A DNA stretch of 64,000 nucleotides from Siphlonurus alternatus (taxonomy: Eukaryota > Arthropoda > Insecta > Ephemeroptera > Siphlonuridae). The notes beneath the pieces were generated by a model, which saw only the letters and a program-made list of their open reading frames with translations, had not been told where the DNA came from and searched no databases. Below, in pieces: positions 61,801 through 64,000 of the stretch. The stretch is from the NCBI GenBank assembly GCA_949825025.1, contig OX463778.1, positions 34,860,616 to 34,924,615 on the forward strand, given 5' to 3'. A program made the translations under genes and the position numbers. Each line of letters opens with the position of its first letter. Position 1 is the stretch's first letter.

Positions 61801-63369
61801 GAACCCATTTAATTCCAGTAAAATCATGTGTCTAGGGTTCAATAATAACAACATACCAAGTAACTCAAGCATTAGAATAATGAGTAATTCTAAAAATAAA
61901 AACTTTTAATTCATGCATAAATATGACGAAGTTTGTTGCTGACAAATCAGTGCAGTGGTGGAGGATAAATGTGGAGTTTAGCGTGAGTGGAGACGTCGCA
62001 GTTTTGTCTCCAAGTGCGTGGAGAAATACGGGGCTGAGTCACGGCAACGTACGTGGACAAGTAAGTCACCAAACCAGCCGCAACTTTATGCCTGTCTGAA
62101 TAACTTTAGACTCTGCTCAGATTTATTTTCATACAGCTAAATAATGATAGAGATGAATTTTTAAACTCGCAAATCATGTCTTCTACTTTTTTATGTTTGT
62201 CATACATAAACAGAAAATCGTTAACTATATTTATATATTTTTTTTTTAAATAAAAGAATTGAAACTTGTTAAATTTCTTAAAATTGGACTTAAAATTTCT
62301 CTCGTCTCATAAAATTCATAATTAAGGCCGCCTCACATGTTGACACTGCATGACGTTCTTAATACCTATGTTATGATTTTTTTTAAAATTCATAGCACTT
62401 CATAATTATAATATTTTTCTTTATACAGTATATAAAGTAATATGTTGAAAAATAATGACTGCGAAATGGAAAAAAATAAGGAAAGAGGCATCTTACGATA
62501 CGATTTTCTTGAAACTTTAAATTTGTGTGATATTTTTATTGAGGATGGTATTTATTGAAGTTATCAACGGGTTGAAACACCACGTTATTGTTAGCTGGAA
62601 AACAATAAAATATCAATTTTATAACTAAATGAATATTATATCATTTATATCGATTAATTTTTTGCAGTTTTCAACTGCAAAAAAAAATATTGCACTATTT
62701 AACAAAAAATGTCGGAAGAAATCTGCAGGAGTTCACTGCATAACACAAAAACAACGACGGGGACTTAAATCAAACATTGCTTGCTTTCAGATATGTTATA
62801 AAATAGGTTATAAAATCAATAATTAAAATCAAAATTACTTCAACTCTCTGAAATGATAATATTTATTTGCATTTTACCGTCGTAAATTTTGCTCTACTTC
62901 TTCTCAATTAACTCCAAATATTTTTTTAGAGAAAAACAACAACTTGTGAAACATAATTCATGTCAAAGAAAATAAAAAATTTAAAAAAATGAATTTTAAA
63001 TATGTAAACATATTTTTTTTCATGCATGCAAGAACGTTTGTGTAACAAATTATTTATAAAGTATTAAAACATAAATTTTCTGCTCATAAAACACCAACTT
63101 AGAAAACTTTTTGCTGCAATATTGTCACAATAGTATGCAGATACAAAATTTTGTGGTTAACATGTTGAAAGTTTTTTTCTTATGTAAAATAAAAAAAAAA
63201 GTGGATGAAAAAAGTTTTAAATTTTTATTATATATTTGTGGGTAATTTTTCATGCCAGTTTTGCTTTTTCTGTTGTTTGTTACAATTTTTCTCGTGGTAT
63301 TCTGTTACTGTTACAGAAGAAATTAATTCTTGTCGTGCTAGCTTACGTGTTGGAACGCGCCTCTCTCCG

Positions 63370-63563
<194 letters not shown>

Positions 63564-63920
63564 ATCTCGCACGCAGCAGCAAGATTGAAATAACATCGAG
63601 TTGACTACTTAGTGAAAAATATATTACACCACACAAATATAGAAATGAAAAAATGCAAACTAGAAAAATATTAAAATATACATGAATTTGCTTTAAAAAT
63701 ATATCCCTTCATTTAGAACTGGTACAAATAATTTTGACAATATGGAGAGCAGTAAATATTTTACAATTTATAGTCAAATGAACTTCGATGGTAGCTTTAA
63801 ATAGTTGCGTAAGTCGTAAGTCTTTTTTTTTTTTTTTTTTAAAAGAACACATAATTATGTACAGTTTGGGCTTTGGGCAAGTGGACAAGTGGATTGGACT
63901 TCATACAGCATACGGAGAGC

Positions 63921-63921
<1 letters not shown>

Positions 63922-63954
<33 letters not shown>
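63922..63954. repeat. T33 homopolymer
   Basis: A run of 33 T; a shorter run of about 18 lies at 63823-63840. On the minus strand these are poly(A)-like, but no retroelement body is recognisable beside them. Confidence 0.9.
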
Positions 63955-63956
<2 letters not shown>

Positions 63957-64000
63957 CTACCGGTTTCTGCACGTACCTTGAGAAAGACACAGTTTGGATG

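Noticed and set aside
63823..63954. Poly(T) runs as tails of minus-strand retrocopies
   Set aside because: No gene-like or LINE-like body and no flanking duplication seen; many homopolymers of this type occur in the window.

Overview
The window is gene-poor, strongly AT-rich nuclear DNA from a eukaryote, almost certainly an animal. The evidence is a spliced gene with GT-AG introns, many long (AG)n/(CT)n and (TA)n microsatellites, hAT-type and Tc1/mariner-type non-autonomous DNA transposons, and fold-back MITEs. An invertebrate, perhaps an arthropod, fits best, but nothing here fixes the taxon. One run of exactly 200 N (4756-4955) is an assembly gap.

Only one protein-coding gene can be supported. 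It is a three-exon minus-strand gene at 49421-51457 encoding a 248-residue protein: a charged, probably coiled-coil N-terminal half followed by a Gln/Pro-rich tail. Both splice junctions keep the frame, an in-frame stop lies just upstream of the ATG, and a poly(A) signal lies downstream. I do not recognise its family. About 360 bp upstream of its ATG sits a perfect inverted repeat with two 167-bp arms around a 28-bp spacer.

Layout: 1-1870 is AT-rich sequence with an (AG)n/(CT)n inverted pair. 1930-4755 is a tandem array of about 140-bp units that reappears inverted and runs into the gap. 5022-34268 is an AT-rich desert with short GC-richer islands, two related fold-back MITEs (11959-12224, 25830-26152) and a TA-flanked MITE (16265-16417). 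34277-36648 is a 2.37-kb hAT-like element with a perfect 8-bp target duplication, subterminal CGGAT-type arrays and a nested 146-bp hAT-like MITE that has its own 8-bp duplication. 36657-49244 is desert with another fold-back element (45435-45924), a second hAT-like element (46010-46815) and a possible LINE tail. 49245-52175 is the gene and its palindrome, with a fold-back MITE in intron 1. 52176-64000 is desert with islands and AG/CT tracts.

Two patterns cross the window. The 8-mer TGACGTCA occurs 18 times where base composition predicts fewer than one; seven copies lie in fold-back MITEs. Islands of GC-richer sequence recur every 1-2 kb and carry GATA-like, E-box, CRE-like and CTCF-like words, as expected of a regulatory landscape in a gene desert. 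That reading is inference. No operon, CRISPR array, phage, IS element or confident RNA gene is present.
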